A stretch of 64,000 bases of DNA, from the NCBI GenBank assembly GCA_963575745.1, contig CAUYUJ010019618.1, positions 62,001 through 126,000 on the forward strand, read 5' to 3'. Position numbers and translations under genes: made by a program. The notes beneath the pieces were generated by a model, which saw only the letters and a program-made list of their open reading frames with translations, searched no databases and had not been told where the DNA came from. Below are positions 63,469-64,000 of this stretch, piece by piece. How positions within the stretch are numbered: the first letter of the stretch is position 1; every line of letters begins with the position of its first letter. The stretch is from Prorocentrum cordatum (Eukaryota; Sar; Dinophyceae; Prorocentrales; Prorocentraceae).

Positions 63469-63777
63469 AAGGAGCTGAAGTTCCTAAAGCACACGAAGAA
63501 TCAGTTGCTCGCGAAGGCTGGGGATCAGGATCAGAAGGACCGTCAGAGCTTCCAGAACTGGGCCGATGAGTGCAAGAAGTGCGTGGACAATGCGGACCAG
63601 CACGAGACGGCGATGGAGGTTCTGATTGCGAAAATTGAGGGCGCTGATTCTGTCGGCAAGGACACGGACATGTACGATAAGCTGAAGAATGAGGTCCAGG
63701 CCGCCTACAACACACACGAGCACATGTACGAGGGCATTCAGCTCTCGGTCAAGCGCTTCAAGAAGTTCCTCAATTGA
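63469..63777 (+). CDS. Lys-rich helical protein, exon 2 (C-terminal)
   Basis: Reads KELKFLKHTKNQLLAKAGD, RQSFQNWADECKKCVDNAD, AMEVLIAKIEGADSVG, and ends VQAAYNTHEHMYEGIQLS then VKRFKKFLN, with a stop at 63,777. It is helical and charged, with no recognised family. It is joined in phase to the exon ending at 63,219. The remaining 63,778-64,000 holds a (CATCTA)n-like stretch and two mini-hairpins, with no gene seen. Confidence 0.65.
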   Translation, partial: KELKFLKHTKNQLLAKAGDQDQKDRQSFQNWADECKKCVDNADQHETAMEVLIAKIEGADSVGKDTDMYDKLKNEVQAAYNTHEHMYEGIQLSVKRFKKFLN

Positions 63778-64000
63778 GCTGCGGCCCTACATCTACATCT
63801 ACATATCAGTATTTACATGCATATATGCAGTAGGGTTTGAGATGCTCTGCCTCGCCCGACCACGCGCATGCAGCGCTGCCTTTCCGACGCCCGTGGGAAA
63901 ACGAGAACTTGCCGCTTCCTCTGCCAGGGGTGCCCCTTCGTGAGGGGCCGCGTGTTTCTGGGTTTGCCAGTAAAGAAGCCCCCCTCATCGCAGGGGCGTG

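Overview
The window is nuclear DNA of a eukaryote, almost certainly a dinoflagellate; the species is not resolved. The decisive evidence is the dinoflagellate spliced leader (SL, core CCGTAGCCATTTTGGCTC). It occurs twice as the full 22 nt and once as 19 of 22 nt, each time on the minus strand at the 5' end of a coding cassette. Other signs are intron-containing genes, all right-end genes on one strand, and a mass of GC-rich minisatellites. No bacterial operon, rRNA, tRNA or CRISPR was found.

Layout. 1-10,418: a long non-LTR retrotransposon (plus strand, entering from the left edge) with an ART/PARP-like N-terminal segment, Cys-rich fingers, EEP endonuclease, reverse transcriptase, RNase H and a Pro/Ala-rich tail. 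The coding sense changes frame at about 7.22, 8.03 and 9.35 kb, so this copy looks dead. 10.4-14.1 kb: low-complexity DNA, including a 200-bp CT tract, Ser-codon repeats, a perfect 34-bp palindrome and a GTTAA-rich stretch. 14.1-20.7 kb: 13-bp and 16-bp G-rich minisatellites and two ~830-bp inverted arms, each holding an exon of a serine recombinase. 20.8-24.5 kb: interspersed repeats and arrays of a 20-bp unit (TCTGCCGTGCTCCTGTGTGG).

24.8-37.7 kb, minus strand: a Helitron-type element, read 5'->3' as a Cys-rich multi-finger exon, a Rep (HUH/Y2) exon, a Pif1-like helicase in two exons, and an OTU-type cysteine protease ORF. Two introns can be placed by in-phase GT-AG joins; the larger (2.8 kb) is filled with tandem arrays and an inverted fragment of the OTU end.

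38.0-52.5 kb: three minus-strand cassettes, each starting with an SL and bracketed by 20-bp arrays. Two are near-identical copies of an ORF1 (zinc motif plus coiled coil) and an EEP-endonuclease-like ORF without reverse transcriptase. The middle one encodes an unrelated Ala/Arg-rich protein with two RRVRFAD motifs. 52.5-56.7 kb: TA microsatellites, an inverted copy of the 14.5-15.2 kb block, and 3.1 kb of 13-bp minisatellite.

56.7-64.0 kb: host-like, intron-containing plus-strand genes for Lys/Glu/Ala-rich proteins of unknown function. Their introns and spacers carry many tiny CCCCT..AGGGG hairpins. One of these genes has an in-frame TAG in the middle of a continuous reading frame.

Coordinates of repeat blocks are by eye and may be off by tens of bases. 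Splice sites are inferred from consensus and phase only.
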